This document shows, one piece after another, positions 32,621-44,088 of a stretch of DNA of 64,000 nt. A program made the translations under genes and the position numbers. Origin of the DNA: Streptomyces liliiviolaceus (lineage in GTDB: Bacteria; Actinomycetota; Actinomycetes; Streptomycetales; Streptomycetaceae); the NCBI RefSeq assembly GCF_018070025.1, contig NZ_JAGPYQ010000001.1, positions 2,108,001 to 2,172,000 on the forward strand, read 5' to 3'. How positions within the stretch are numbered: the first letter of the stretch is position 1; every line of letters begins with the position of its first letter. The notes below the pieces were generated by a model, which searched no databases, was not told where the DNA came from, and saw nothing but the letters and a program-made list of their open reading frames with translations.

Positions 32621-34144
32621 TCAGTGGACGGGGTGCATCGTGCGGCGCAGCCAGGGCGCCGCGGCGATCACGAGCAGACCGGCGGCCACGGCGATCGCGC
32701 CGTTGACACCGAAGTACGCGGGCTTGGAGACGTCGTCGTAGAGCTTCACGGTCTGGGCCTGGATGCCGTTGGCGAGGGCCAGCGAGAGGAACCAGAGGGA
32801 CATGGTCTGGCTGGCGAAGGCCTTCGGGGCGAGTTTCGTGGTGGCCGACATGCCGGAGGTCTCCAGGAGGATGTCGCCGAGCCCCAGCAGGAAGTACGAG
32901 CCGACGATCCACCAGACGGACATCAGGTAGTCGTCGCCGTCGTGGCCGGAGGTCGGCAGCGCCATCAGCAGGAACGACAGTCCTCCCAGCACCACGCCGA
33001 ACGCGATCTTGTTGGAGGCGTGCGGCTGGCGGTGCCCCATCCGCACCCAGAGCGCGGCCACCACGGGGGCCAGCGCGACCTCGAAGGCGCCCAGGGCGGA
33101 CGCGTACCAGCCGGCGGGGAAGTCGAAGCCGAGGATCGTCGTCTCGGCGTTCGAGGCGGCCAGCAGGATCATCGTCGAGTACGCCTGGAAGAGGATGAAG
33201 TTGAAGACCGTGGAGGCCAGGAAGAGCACGATGTACGGGCGCAGCCGGCCCCGTTCCTCGGGGGTCACCCGCGGGCTGCGGAACATCACCGCGAAGTACA
33301 CCACCGGCGCGATCACCGAGATCAGCGTCAGCAGGTCCACGAAGCGGTCCATGGTGAGCACTCCGGAGAGGGCCAGTATGACCGCGAGAACGGCCGCGAC
33401 GAGGAGCCCCAGGACGATCAGCCGGACCGCGCGGCGCATGGCGCGGGGCGGCAGCGCGAACTCGGCCGCCCGTCCGCGTCCGGCCAGGTGACGGCGGCCC
33501 GCGACGTACTGGATCAGACCGAGGGTCATGCCGACGGCCGCCGCGGAGAAGCCCCAGTGCCAGCCCCGGTGGTCGCCGAGCCAACCGGTGATCAGCGGTC
33601 CCGCGAAGGCGCCCGTGTTGATGGCCATGTAGTAGAGCGCGAAACCGGCGTCGCGGCGGTCGTCGTCGGTGCGGTAGAGCTTGCCGACCATGGTGGCGAC
33701 GTTCGGCTTCAGCAGGCCCGTGCCCGCGCTGATCAGGCCGAGGCCGGCCCAGGTGGCCGCGGCGGTGGGCACCGCCATCGCGTAGTGGCCGCAGGCGATC
33801 AGGATCCCGCCCCACAGGACCGCCCGGTAGGAGCCGAGGACCCGGTCGGCGAGCCAGCCGCCGGCCACCGAGACCAGATAGACCAGCGTCCCGTACGCGG
33901 CCGACACGGAGGCCGCCGTTCCGGCGGACATGCCCAGGCCTCCGTGGGCGACCGTGTCCGCGAAGTACAGGACGAGGATCGCCTGCATCCCGAGGAACGA
34001 GAAGCGCTCCCAGACCTCAAGCCCGGACAGGGTCAGCAGGCCCCTGGGCTGGCCGAAGAAGGCGTGGTCGTCCGCGGGGTCCGGGGGCTCGTCCCCGGGC
34101 TCCGGATCGGGTGCGGAGCCGGTTTCGATCGCACTGTGGGACAA
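32621..34144 (-). CDS. POT/PTR family proton-dependent oligopeptide transporter
   Basis: 507 residues, apparent TTG start at 34144 after GTGGTGGA. About 14 membrane helices. Family motifs are present: ERFSFLGMQAILVLYF (the ExxERFxxY-like motif on helix 1), GTGLLKPNVATMVGKLY and FALYYMAINTGAFAGPLITG. It imports di- and tripeptides with protons. The hydrophilic N-terminus is acidic and proline rich. The S15 hydrolase gene follows immediately. Confidence 0.92.
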   Translation of the reverse strand: MSHSAIETGSAPDPEPGDEPPDPADDHAFFGQPRGLLTLSGLEVWERFSFLGMQAILVLYFADTVAHGGLGMSAGTAASVSAAYGTLVYLVSVAGGWLADRVLGSYRAVLWGGILIACGHYAMAVPTAAATWAGLGLISAGTGLLKPNVATMVGKLYRTDDDRRDAGFALYYMAINTGAFAGPLITGWLGDHRGWHWGFSAAAVGMTLGLIQYVAGRRHLAGRGRAAEFALPPRAMRRAVRLIVLGLLVAAVLAVILALSGVLTMDRFVDLLTLISVIAPVVYFAVMFRSPRVTPEERGRLRPYIVLFLASTVFNFILFQAYSTMILLAASNAETTILGFDFPAGWYASALGAFEVALAPVVAALWVRMGHRQPHASNKIAFGVVLGGLSFLLMALPTSGHDGDDYLMSVWWIVGSYFLLGLGDILLETSGMSATTKLAPKAFASQTMSLWFLSLALANGIQAQTVKLYDDVSKPAYFGVNGAIAVAAGLLVIAAAPWLRRTMHPVH

Positions 34145-34467
34145 GATCCACCACTTCCCGCACCACGTCCTGAAAAGCCATCCTCTTTCAGGAGCTATCC
34201 ATCAGTTCTCGGTCATATCGACAGATCACGAACATACCCTCCGTGGTTCGATACCGCCCGGCCTGACCGAAGGGGCAAAAGGGATCAGCCGGCGGGTGTC
34301 CGGCAGGGTGGTGGCAGGTGACGGGCGGGCGCTCATCGTGATCGAAAGACGACCGGATACGCTGACTTGAGTGCCAGCAGCGACACATCGACAAACACCC
34401 ACAGCACAGAGCACACCCAGAGCATCCAGAGACCGCCGTTGAGAGCGTCAGCAGACAGGAGACCCTC
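34145..34467. promoter_or_regulatory. 323-bp divergent promoter region
   Basis: Between the divergent transporter and prenyl synthase genes. GATACGCT near 34356 is a plausible -10 for the prenyl synthase. No coding gene, repeat or clear operator was found. Confidence 0.4.
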
Positions 34468-35478
34468 GTGACCGTCGTCGGGCCGTTCGGGCTGAGCGTG
34501 CGGGACCAGGCTCTCGAAGCCGATGTCCAGGCCGGATTGGCGGCTGTCGAGGAGGGACTGCTCGAAGCGACCAAGAGCGAGGTCCCGTTCATCACGGAGG
34601 CCGCGCAGCACCTCGTGCGCGCGGGCGGCAAGCGGTTCCGGCCGCTGCTCGTGATGCTCGCCGCCCAGTTCGGTGATCCGTACGCGCCGGGGATCGTGCC
34701 CTCGGCGGTCGTCGTCGAGCTGACCCATCTCGCCACGCTGTACCACGACGACGTGATGGACGAGGCGGACGTGCGCCGCGGGGTGCCCAGCGCCAACAGC
34801 CGCTGGGACAACTCGGTCGCGGTCCTCACCGGCGACTTCCTCTTCGCGCGCGCCTCGCACATCCTGGCCGACCTGGGCCCCGAGGCCGTACGGGTCCAGG
34901 CGGAGGCGTTCGAGCGGCTGGTCACCGGCCAGATCCTGGAGACGGCGGGACCGCGCGACGGACGCGACCCGGTCGACCACTACATGGACGTGCTCGGCGG
35001 CAAGACCGGCTCCCTGATCGCCGTGGCCGGCCGGTTCGGCGCGATGATGTCGGGCGCCGACGAGACGGTCGTCGACGTGCTGACGCAGTACGGGGAGCGG
35101 CTCGGTGTCGCCTTCCAGCTCGCCGACGACGTGCTGGACATCGCGAGCGACTCGCACGAGTCCGGCAAGACCCCGGGCACCGATCTGCGCGAGGGCATTC
35201 CGACGCTGCCCGTCCTGCGGCTGCGTGAGCGCGTCGAGCGGCGGGGACTCGCCGAGGACATCGCCCTCGCCGAACTGCTCGCCTCCGACCTGACGGACGA
35301 CGCCCGGCACGCGGAGGCGCTGGCCAGGCTGCGCGTCCACCCCGCGCTGGACCACGCCCGCCGCGACACCGTGCGGTACGCGGAGGACGCCCGCGCCACG
35401 CTGGCGCCGCTCCCGGAGTGCGACGCGAAGGCGGCTCTGGTGGAGCTGTGCGACGCGGTGGTGCACCGCGCGGGCTGA
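34468..35478 (+). CDS. polyprenyl diphosphate synthase (probable menaquinone side chain)
   Basis: 336 residues, GTG start six bases after AGGAG. Trans-isoprenyl diphosphate synthase with the first aspartate-rich motif HDDVMDEAD (DDVMD at 94-98) and the second in FQLADDVLDIASD at about residues 215-227. It condenses isopentenyl diphosphate onto an allylic primer. Long-chain enzymes of this kind make the octa- or nonaprenyl chain of menaquinone, which suits the respiratory neighbourhood, but chain length cannot be read with certainty. Confidence 0.9.
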   Translation: MTVVGPFGLSVRDQALEADVQAGLAAVEEGLLEATKSEVPFITEAAQHLVRAGGKRFRPLLVMLAAQFGDPYAPGIVPSAVVVELTHLATLYHDDVMDEADVRRGVPSANSRWDNSVAVLTGDFLFARASHILADLGPEAVRVQAEAFERLVTGQILETAGPRDGRDPVDHYMDVLGGKTGSLIAVAGRFGAMMSGADETVVDVLTQYGERLGVAFQLADDVLDIASDSHESGKTPGTDLREGIPTLPVLRLRERVERRGLAEDIALAELLASDLTDDARHAEALARLRVHPALDHARRDTVRYAEDARATLAPLPECDAKAALVELCDAVVHRAG

Positions 35479-35559
35479 CCTGCGGGTCTCTTCCGCTCTC
35501 TCCGCTTGCGGCGCGATCGTCCGATGGTGGGCCCTCGCCGTGTGGCGCAGGTCACACAT

Positions 35560-35574
35560 CTGGATTAAGTCCAG
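35560..35574. promoter_or_regulatory. 15-bp palindrome CTGGA-TTAAG-TCCAG
   Basis: Perfect arms CTGGA/TCCAG around TTAAG, 75-90 bases upstream of the CHRD gene. It vaguely resembles Fur-family operators, but I cannot assign a regulator. Confidence 0.35.
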
Positions 35575-35587
35575 TCTGAGATTCGTT

Positions 35588-35635
35588 CCGTAATCCGTGC
35601 AGAGGCCGACGCAGGGGGCGTCGGCGGGATTACGG
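35588..35635 (+). promoter_or_regulatory. long stem-loop in the leader of the CHRD gene
   Basis: Outer arms CCGTAATCC (35588-35596) and GGATTACGG (35627-35635); inner arms GCCGACGC (35605-35612) and GCGTCGGC (35618-35625). The outer right arm overlaps the start of the ribosome site GGGGAG (35634-35639), so folding could hide it. Confidence 0.6.
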
Positions 35636-35649
35636 GGAGAAAAAGAATC

Positions 35650-36690
35650 ATGGGGACGATCGTCACGTTCGCACAGCGCCGCAGGAAGCTCGTCATGACC
35701 GGTGTCGCGGTGGCCGCCGCGGCCGGTGTCGCCGCCGCCGTGCTTCCCGCGATGGCCGACAGCGGCAGCTCCGGCAGGGGCGCGCATTCGAGCAAGGGCG
35801 CGGATCGCGCGGCGCACGCGGGTCACGGCGAAGGATCCATCGGGGTGCGGAGCGGCTCGCTCGCCGGCGGCAAGGGCGGCACCATCCTCGCCGCCAGCCT
35901 GAACGGCGCGAACGAGGTACCGGTCCAGGGCGGCCCCGCCGTCGGCGACAAGGACGGCGCGGCGCTCGAATTCGTCAAGGTCAAGGGCGACAAGGTGTCC
36001 GTCGCCGTCAAGTGGCGCGGCACCGGCAAGCCGGTCATGCTCCACATCCACCAGGGCGCCAAGGGTGTCAACGGCGGCGTCAAGGTCGACTTCACCAAGC
36101 TGCTGGACGACGCCCGGGGACGCACGGTCACCGGGACGGTCAAGGTGAAGGACGCGGCCCTGCTCGGGAAGCTGAAGGCCGACCCGGGCAGCTTCTACGC
36201 CAACCTGCACACCGCCGAGTTCCCGGGCGGCGCCGTCCGTGGCCAGCTCCACAAGGTCACCACGGACTTCGACTTCCGGCACGCGCTGAACAACTTCCAG
36301 GCCTCCGTCATCAAGGGCAAGCAGATCTACGAGTGCAAGAAGTCGGCCGACGGCACCAAGGCCTTCGCGCAGCGTGATGTGAGCGCCGTGCTCGGCGGGC
36401 CCATCGCCCACTCGTTCGTGAAGCCCAACTCGGGTACTCCGCAGTGGATCGCGGCCGACCGCAGCGCGGTGACCGGTGCGCTGATCTCCAAGACCCCGAA
36501 CGGCGACAGGAACATCCCCGAACTGGACCTCAGGGCCACGCAGTCCGGCAAGCACCGGGGTCTGCTCGCGGGCACGGCGGAGATCCTGCGCCTGAACACC
36601 GTGGGCGGGGTGGCCCCGGCCGGCTCCTGCAAGGTGGGGACGATCGTGGGAGTGCCGTACGGGGCGGACTACGTCTTCGTGAACCGGTAG
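35650..36690 (+). CDS. secreted CHRD and DUF3455 domain protein
   Basis: 346 residues, ATG start 10 bases after GGGGAG. N-terminal signal peptide (RRRKLVMTGVAVAAAAGV, cleavage near AMADS), a glycine/histidine/serine linker, a CHRD domain at about residues 77-205 (ILAASLNGANEVPVQGG, MLHIHQGAKGVNGGV, FYANLHTAEFPGGAVRGQL), then a DUF3455-like domain (KGKQIYECKKSADGTKAFA, PQWIAADRSAVTGALIS). CHRD domains occur in secreted proteins from bacteria to chordin; the biochemical role is unknown. The last codons and stop are tandemly repeated downstream. Confidence 0.85.
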   Translation: MGTIVTFAQRRRKLVMTGVAVAAAAGVAAAVLPAMADSGSSGRGAHSSKGADRAAHAGHGEGSIGVRSGSLAGGKGGTILAASLNGANEVPVQGGPAVGDKDGAALEFVKVKGDKVSVAVKWRGTGKPVMLHIHQGAKGVNGGVKVDFTKLLDDARGRTVTGTVKVKDAALLGKLKADPGSFYANLHTAEFPGGAVRGQLHKVTTDFDFRHALNNFQASVIKGKQIYECKKSADGTKAFAQRDVSAVLGGPIAHSFVKPNSGTPQWIAADRSAVTGALISKTPNGDRNIPELDLRATQSGKHRGLLAGTAEILRLNTVGGVAPAGSCKVGTIVGVPYGADYVFVNR

Positions 36691-36762
36691 CAACCCGTGA
36701 ACGGAGAGGCGTTCGTGAACCGGTAGCAACCGGTGAACGGAGAGGCGTTCGTGAACCGGTAG
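36676..36762 (+). repeat. 36-bp tandem repeat copying the CHRD gene 3' end
   Basis: Two full 36-base units (36676-36711 and 36712-36747, differing at one base) and a 15-base partial unit ending at 36762. Each begins TTCGTGAACCGGTAG, the last four codons and stop of the gene. Confidence 0.92.
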
Positions 36763-37045
36763 GCGAAGAGAAGGCCCCCGAGGGCGGGCGAAGGGTTTCA
36801 GCGTGCCCCGGCGAGTCACACGGACGGTGTCTCCCCGCGCGACCCCTACGGGTCGGGGGGGCGGCGCCGTCCACCCATGTCATACCCCAGGTGTACAAGG
36901 AGTTGGCTCCGAGGTCTGACGCTTTCGGCCGACCGATTTGGTCAGATGGGACACACCACTTCACAGCAGTTCGGGTGACAATGGCGGCCAGGGTGGACGA
37001 GTGCGTGGACGGTTAGCCGCCGCCGACAACGGAGGTAGGGCACAC
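36691..37045. other. 355-bp gap between CHRD and LolA-like genes
   Basis: It holds the downstream copies of the 36-bp repeat, GC-rich inverted sequences near 36775-36865 that may end transcription, and presumably the promoter of the next gene. No gene was recognised. Confidence 0.5.
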
Positions 37046-38311
37046 ATGGCACCGTACGGATCCGACGACAGCACGACCGAGGACGAGGCGGACGACAGGC
37101 GCGGCGGCCGGCAGAAGGCCGCGCGGTATGTCGTCCCCGTCGCGGTGGTGGGGGTGGCAGCGGCGACCATCGGGCTGGTCCCGGCGTTCGCGGGCTCCGG
37201 CGACCCCGACCTGCCGAAGGTCAGCGCCCAGCAGCTCATCGAGAAGATCGCCGCCTCGGACGTACAGCAGCTGTCCGGCACGGTGAAGATCAGCACGGAC
37301 CTCGGCCTGCCGGACCTCGGCGGCCTGGAGAGCAGCCTCGGCGGGGCTGCCACTGGCGGCGGGCGCGACGGCTCGTCCGCGGACCCCTCGTCCAAGCTGA
37401 TGGAACTGGCGTCCGGTACGCACACCCTGCGGGTCGCGTCCGACGGCGAGGACAAGCAGAAGCTGTCGCTCCTCGACAAGGCCGCCGAGTACAGCGTGAT
37501 CCACAACGGCGACGAGGTGTGGGCGTACGACAGCAAGTCGAACGAGGCCTACCACGTGAAGGACGCCGCCGCCTCCTCCGACTCCGCGGAGAAGGGGGCG
37601 AAGGGCAGGTCCGGAGATGTGCCGGCCACGCCCAAGGAGCTGGCCGAGGAGGCGCTGAAGGCGTCGGACGACACGACGTCCGTGACCGTCGACGGTACGG
37701 CGCGGATCGCCGGGCGGGACGCCTACAAGCTGCTGATCGAGCCGAAGCAGTCCGGTTCGACGGTCGGCGCGATCTCCATCGCCGTGGACGCCAAGACCGG
37801 CCTGCCGCTGAAGTTCACCCTCACCCCGGCGAGCGGCGGCGCGGCCGTCGTCGACGCGGGCTTCACCAAGGTCGACTTCTCCAGGCCGGCCGCCTCCACC
37901 TTCGACTTCACCCCGCCGAAGGGCGCGAAGGTCACCGAGGGCGACGAGTCGAAGTCCGGCGGCCCGGCGGGCAGGGGCGACGTGGACAAGGGGGACAAGG
38001 CCCGTCCCGGAAGCGGCAAGGGCGGCGAGGACCTGGGCAAGGAGTTCCAGGGCCTGAACGTCATAGGCGAGGGCTGGAGCTCCATCGCCCAATTCGACAC
38101 CGGCGGCGAGGGCCTGCCGTCGGAGGGCTCCGGCGGGGGCGACGCGGGCCGGTTCCTGGACTCGCTGGGCGACCAGGTGAGCGGCGAGTTCGGCTCGGGC
38201 ACGGTCTTCTCGACCCGCCTGGTGAACGCGCTGATCACGGACGACGGCAAGGTCTACGCGGGCGCGGTCACCAAGGACGCGCTGGTGAAGGCGGCCGACG
38301 CGGCGAAGTAG
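37046..38311 (+). CDS. LolA-like/DUF2092 cell-envelope protein
   Basis: 421 residues from the ATG at 37046, ten bases after GGAGG. An acidic then arginine-rich N-terminus precedes one hydrophobic segment (VVPVAVVGVAAATIGLVPAF, residues about 30-50), so it is probably exported or membrane-anchored. The rest resembles the LolA/DUF2092 lipoprotein-carrier fold: QLSGTVKISTDLGLPDL, VWAYDSKSNEAYHV, DAYKLLIEPKQ, AKTGLPLKF and FDFTPPKGAKV. Actinobacteria lack the Lol system, so the function is open, perhaps binding hydrophobic ligands. It lies 76 bases upstream of the ABC exporter and may be co-transcribed with it. Confidence 0.75.
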   Translation: MAPYGSDDSTTEDEADDRRGGRQKAARYVVPVAVVGVAAATIGLVPAFAGSGDPDLPKVSAQQLIEKIAASDVQQLSGTVKISTDLGLPDLGGLESSLGGAATGGGRDGSSADPSSKLMELASGTHTLRVASDGEDKQKLSLLDKAAEYSVIHNGDEVWAYDSKSNEAYHVKDAAASSDSAEKGAKGRSGDVPATPKELAEEALKASDDTTSVTVDGTARIAGRDAYKLLIEPKQSGSTVGAISIAVDAKTGLPLKFTLTPASGGAAVVDAGFTKVDFSRPAASTFDFTPPKGAKVTEGDESKSGGPAGRGDVDKGDKARPGSGKGGEDLGKEFQGLNVIGEGWSSIAQFDTGGEGLPSEGSGGGDAGRFLDSLGDQVSGEFGSGTVFSTRLVNALITDDGKVYAGAVTKDALVKAADAAK

Positions 38312-38387
38312 GTCCCGCCGTCACCTGCCGACACCCGTCGGCCCCGTGACCGCGGGTCCCCGAGGGCAAGGCGAAGTGAGGGAGTCG

Positions 38388-39398
38388 ATGGCGGAACTGT
38401 CCACCGCGGACGGGCACACGACGGGTGAGGGCGGCACGAAGGCCCCACGTGACACGGGTGACACGGGTGACACCGTGATCGCCACCCGCGCGCTGACCAA
38501 GCGCTACCGCGGTGGACAGCTCGCCGTCGACGGCCTCGACCTGGCCGTCCCGGCGGGCAGCGTCTTCGGCTTCCTCGGACCGAACGGCTCGGGCAAGACC
38601 ACCACCATCAGAATGCTGATGGGGCTGATCGAGCCGACCTCCGGCACGGCCCGCGTCCTGGGCAGGCCCATGCCGCGCGCCACGGCGGCCGTGCTCCCGC
38701 ATGTGGGCGCGCTCATCGAGGGCCCCGCGCTCTACGGCTTCCTCTCCGGCCGCGACAACCTCCTGCGGTACGACTCCGCCGACCCGGCCGCCGACCCGCG
38801 CACCCGGCGCACGCGCGTGGCGAGCGCGCTCGACCGGGTCGGGCTGACGGCCGCCGCCGGCAAGAAGGCGAAGGCCTACTCGCTGGGGATGAAGCAGCGG
38901 CTCGGGCTCGCTGCCGCGCTGCTGCAGCCCCGGAAGCTGCTCGTGCTGGACGAACCGACCAACGGACTCGATCCGCAGGGGATGCGGGAGATCCGCGCCC
39001 TGGTCCGTGAGCTGGCCTCGGACGGCACGACCGTGTTCCTCTCCTCGCATCTGCTCGACGAGATCGAGCAGGTCTGCACGCACGCCGCGGTGATGGCGCA
39101 GGGCCGGCTGATCACCCAGGGCCCGGTGGCCGAGCTGGCGGCTGGCGCGCGCAGCCGGCTCGTCGTGACCACACCCGATCCGGGCGACGCGGCCCGGGTG
39201 CTGAAGGAGCAGGGGCTGAGCGATGTCGTGGTTGCCGAGGACCGGGTGAGCGCCGATCCACCGGACCGCGAGCTCGCCGAGGTGAACGCGGCACTGGTCA
39301 CGGCGGGCGTCCGCGTCCGCGGCTTCGGGATCGAACGGGCCTCGCTGGAGGACGCGTTCGTGGCGCTCACCGGGGAGGGCTTCGATGTCGCGGGCTGA
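38388..39398 (+). CDS. ABC transporter ATP-binding protein
   Basis: 336 residues from the ATG at 38388, after GAGGGAG; an earlier in-frame start at 38346 is less well placed. Walker A is GPNGSGKTTTIRML, the ABC signature is YSLGMKQRLGLAAALL, and Walker B is LLVLDEPTNGLDPQG. The short threonine/glycine/aspartate-rich N-terminus comes from a nine-base repeat (GGTGACACG). It pairs with the permease downstream as an ABC-2-type exporter. Confidence 0.93.
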   Translation: MAELSTADGHTTGEGGTKAPRDTGDTGDTVIATRALTKRYRGGQLAVDGLDLAVPAGSVFGFLGPNGSGKTTTIRMLMGLIEPTSGTARVLGRPMPRATAAVLPHVGALIEGPALYGFLSGRDNLLRYDSADPAADPRTRRTRVASALDRVGLTAAAGKKAKAYSLGMKQRLGLAAALLQPRKLLVLDEPTNGLDPQGMREIRALVRELASDGTTVFLSSHLLDEIEQVCTHAAVMAQGRLITQGPVAELAAGARSRLVVTTPDPGDAARVLKEQGLSDVVVAEDRVSADPPDRELAEVNAALVTAGVRVRGFGIERASLEDAFVALTGEGFDVAG

Positions 39399-40299
39399 GA
39401 CCGCCGAGCCGTCGGCGACGGAGAAGAGCACGGGAGGAGCCGCCGCGGGCCGGGCGCCGAGCCCGCTGTGGACCCTCGGACTGCTGCGCAACGAACTGGC
39501 CACCACGCTCCGCCGCTGGCGGACGATCGCACTGCTCGGGGTGCTCGCCGCGGTGCCGGTGCTCGTCGGCATCGCGGTCAAGATCGAGACGAGCGACGGG
39601 TCGTCCGCCGGAGGCGGCGGGGGAGAGGGGCCCGCGTTCATCGCGCAGATCACCAACAACGGACTGTTCCTGGTGTTCACCGCGCTGGCCGCCACGCTGC
39701 CGTTCTTCCTGCCGATGGCGGTCGGCGTCATCGCGGGCGACGCGATCGCGGGCGAGGCCAACGCGGGGACGCTGCGCTATCTGCTGGTCGCACCGGCGGG
39801 CCGGACACGCCTGCTGATCACCAAGTACGCGACCACGCTGGCCTTCTGCGTCATCGCCACCCTCGTCGTGGCGACCTCGGCGCTCGTCGTCGGCGCGCTC
39901 CTGTTCCCGCTGGGCGAGCTGACGACGATCTCCGGCACCCGTATCAGTTTCGGCGAGGGGCTGGGCCGGGCCCTGCTGATCGCGCTGATCGTGGCCGCGT
40001 CGCTGGTCGGGATCGCTGCGCTGGGGCTGTTCGTCTCGACGCTCACGAACAGCGGGATCGCGGCGATGGCGACGACCGTAGGTCTGCTCATCACCGTGCA
40101 GATCCTCGACCAGATCCCCCAGCTGCACGCGATACAGCCGTACATCTTCTCGCACTACTGGCTGTCCTTCGCCGACCTCATGCGCGACCCCGTCTACTGG
40201 GACGACCTGATACGCAACCTGGAACTCCAGGCGCTGTACGCGGCGGTGTTCGGCGCGGCGGCCTGGGCGCGGTTCACGGCGAAGGACATCACCGCGTAG
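39385..40299 (+). CDS. ABC-2 type transporter permease
   Basis: 304 residues, ATG start overlapping the ATPase gene by 14 bases. About six membrane helices with a large loop after the first; the GDAIAGEANAGTLRYLLVAP segment is the conserved ABC-2 coupling region. With the ATPase it should export an unknown substrate. A hairpin follows the stop. Confidence 0.9.
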   Translation: MSRAETAEPSATEKSTGGAAAGRAPSPLWTLGLLRNELATTLRRWRTIALLGVLAAVPVLVGIAVKIETSDGSSAGGGGGEGPAFIAQITNNGLFLVFTALAATLPFFLPMAVGVIAGDAIAGEANAGTLRYLLVAPAGRTRLLITKYATTLAFCVIATLVVATSALVVGALLFPLGELTTISGTRISFGEGLGRALLIALIVAASLVGIAALGLFVSTLTNSGIAAMATTVGLLITVQILDQIPQLHAIQPYIFSHYWLSFADLMRDPVYWDDLIRNLELQALYAAVFGAAAWARFTAKDITA

Positions 40300-40320
40300 C
40301 GAGCGGCAAGCGGCCCCTCG

Positions 40321-40343
40321 GAGCCGGCCCTCGGAGCCGGCTC
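40321..40343. terminator. bidirectional terminator
   Basis: GAGCCGGC (40321-40328) pairs with GCCGGCTC (40336-40343) around a seven-base loop, between convergent genes; it overlaps the stop codon of the minus-strand gene. Confidence 0.65.
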
Positions 40344-40923
40344 AACTCTCGTAGGGGAAGCGGGCGAGCGGGGGTTCCTGGGCGAAGAACGTCTTGGCGG
40401 CGGCCAGGGCACCGGAGTCGTTCAGTACGTCCCCGGGCTTGCTGCCGTTGCCGAGGAGGACGCCGCCGAAGCGCATCCCCAGGTAGGCGGCCGAGTGGTT
40501 GAGGGTGCCGATGAGGGGACCGGCGACCTCTTCCTCCTCGTGCGCGAGCGCCGTGACGCCCCACAGGGTGCGGCCGGCCATCGTCTCCTTGAAGTCGATG
40601 CCGGGGGTGCGCAGCCAGCCCGACCAGTGGTCGAGGTAGCGCTTGGTGGACGCGGACACGGAGTACCAGTACAGCGGTGAGGCGATGACGAGGTCCGTCG
40701 CCGCGAGCGTCGCGTCGAGGAGCGTCGCCCGGTGGTCGCCGGACGGCCGGACGTGGTCGCTGTCGTGGCGCAGGTCCTCGAAGTCGGGGAGGGGGTGCTC
40801 GGCCAGATCGATCCAGCGCCGGGTGACATCGGCGGGCAGCTGCTCGGCGGCCCTGCGGGCCAGCAGTTCCGTATTGCCGTTGCCGCGGCTGCTGCCCAGG
40901 AGGAAGAGGAAGTGGCGGGTCAT
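40342..40923 (-). CDS. flavodoxin-fold NAD(P)H-dependent oxidoreductase
   Basis: 193 residues, ATG start. Opens with FLFLLGSSRGNGNTELLARR, the FMN phosphate-binding loop of the NAD(P)H:quinone reductase/flavodoxin-like family, with SPLYWYSVSASTKRYLDHW as the second flavin loop. It probably reduces quinones or similar electrophiles by two electrons. A 49-base near-perfect dyad sits 24 bases upstream. Confidence 0.88.
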   Translation of the reverse strand: MTRHFLFLLGSSRGNGNTELLARRAAEQLPADVTRRWIDLAEHPLPDFEDLRHDSDHVRPSGDHRATLLDATLAATDLVIASPLYWYSVSASTKRYLDHWSGWLRTPGIDFKETMAGRTLWGVTALAHEEEEVAGPLIGTLNHSAAYLGMRFGGVLLGNGSKPGDVLNDSGALAAAKTFFAQEPPLARFPYES

Positions 40924-40946
40924 GAGGGCTCCGTCATGTAGGGCGT

Positions 40947-40995
40947 CCGACGACTACACGCGTATGCAGTATATGCACACGCATGCAGTCGTCGG
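40947..40995. promoter_or_regulatory. 49-bp near-perfect dyad upstream of the oxidoreductase gene
   Basis: Arms 40947-40968 and 40974-40995 match at 19 of 22 positions around a five-base centre; outer nine bases CCGACGACT/AGTCGTCGG pair exactly. ATGCA occurs three times at 9-10 base spacing. TATACT on the minus strand inside it could be a -10, so it reads as an operator overlapping the promoter. Confidence 0.6.
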
Positions 40996-41027
40996 TAGGT
41001 CCTACCCCCGGAGCGGGCCGGGCCGGG

Positions 41028-44081
<3,054 letters not shown>

Positions 44082-44088
<7 letters not shown>

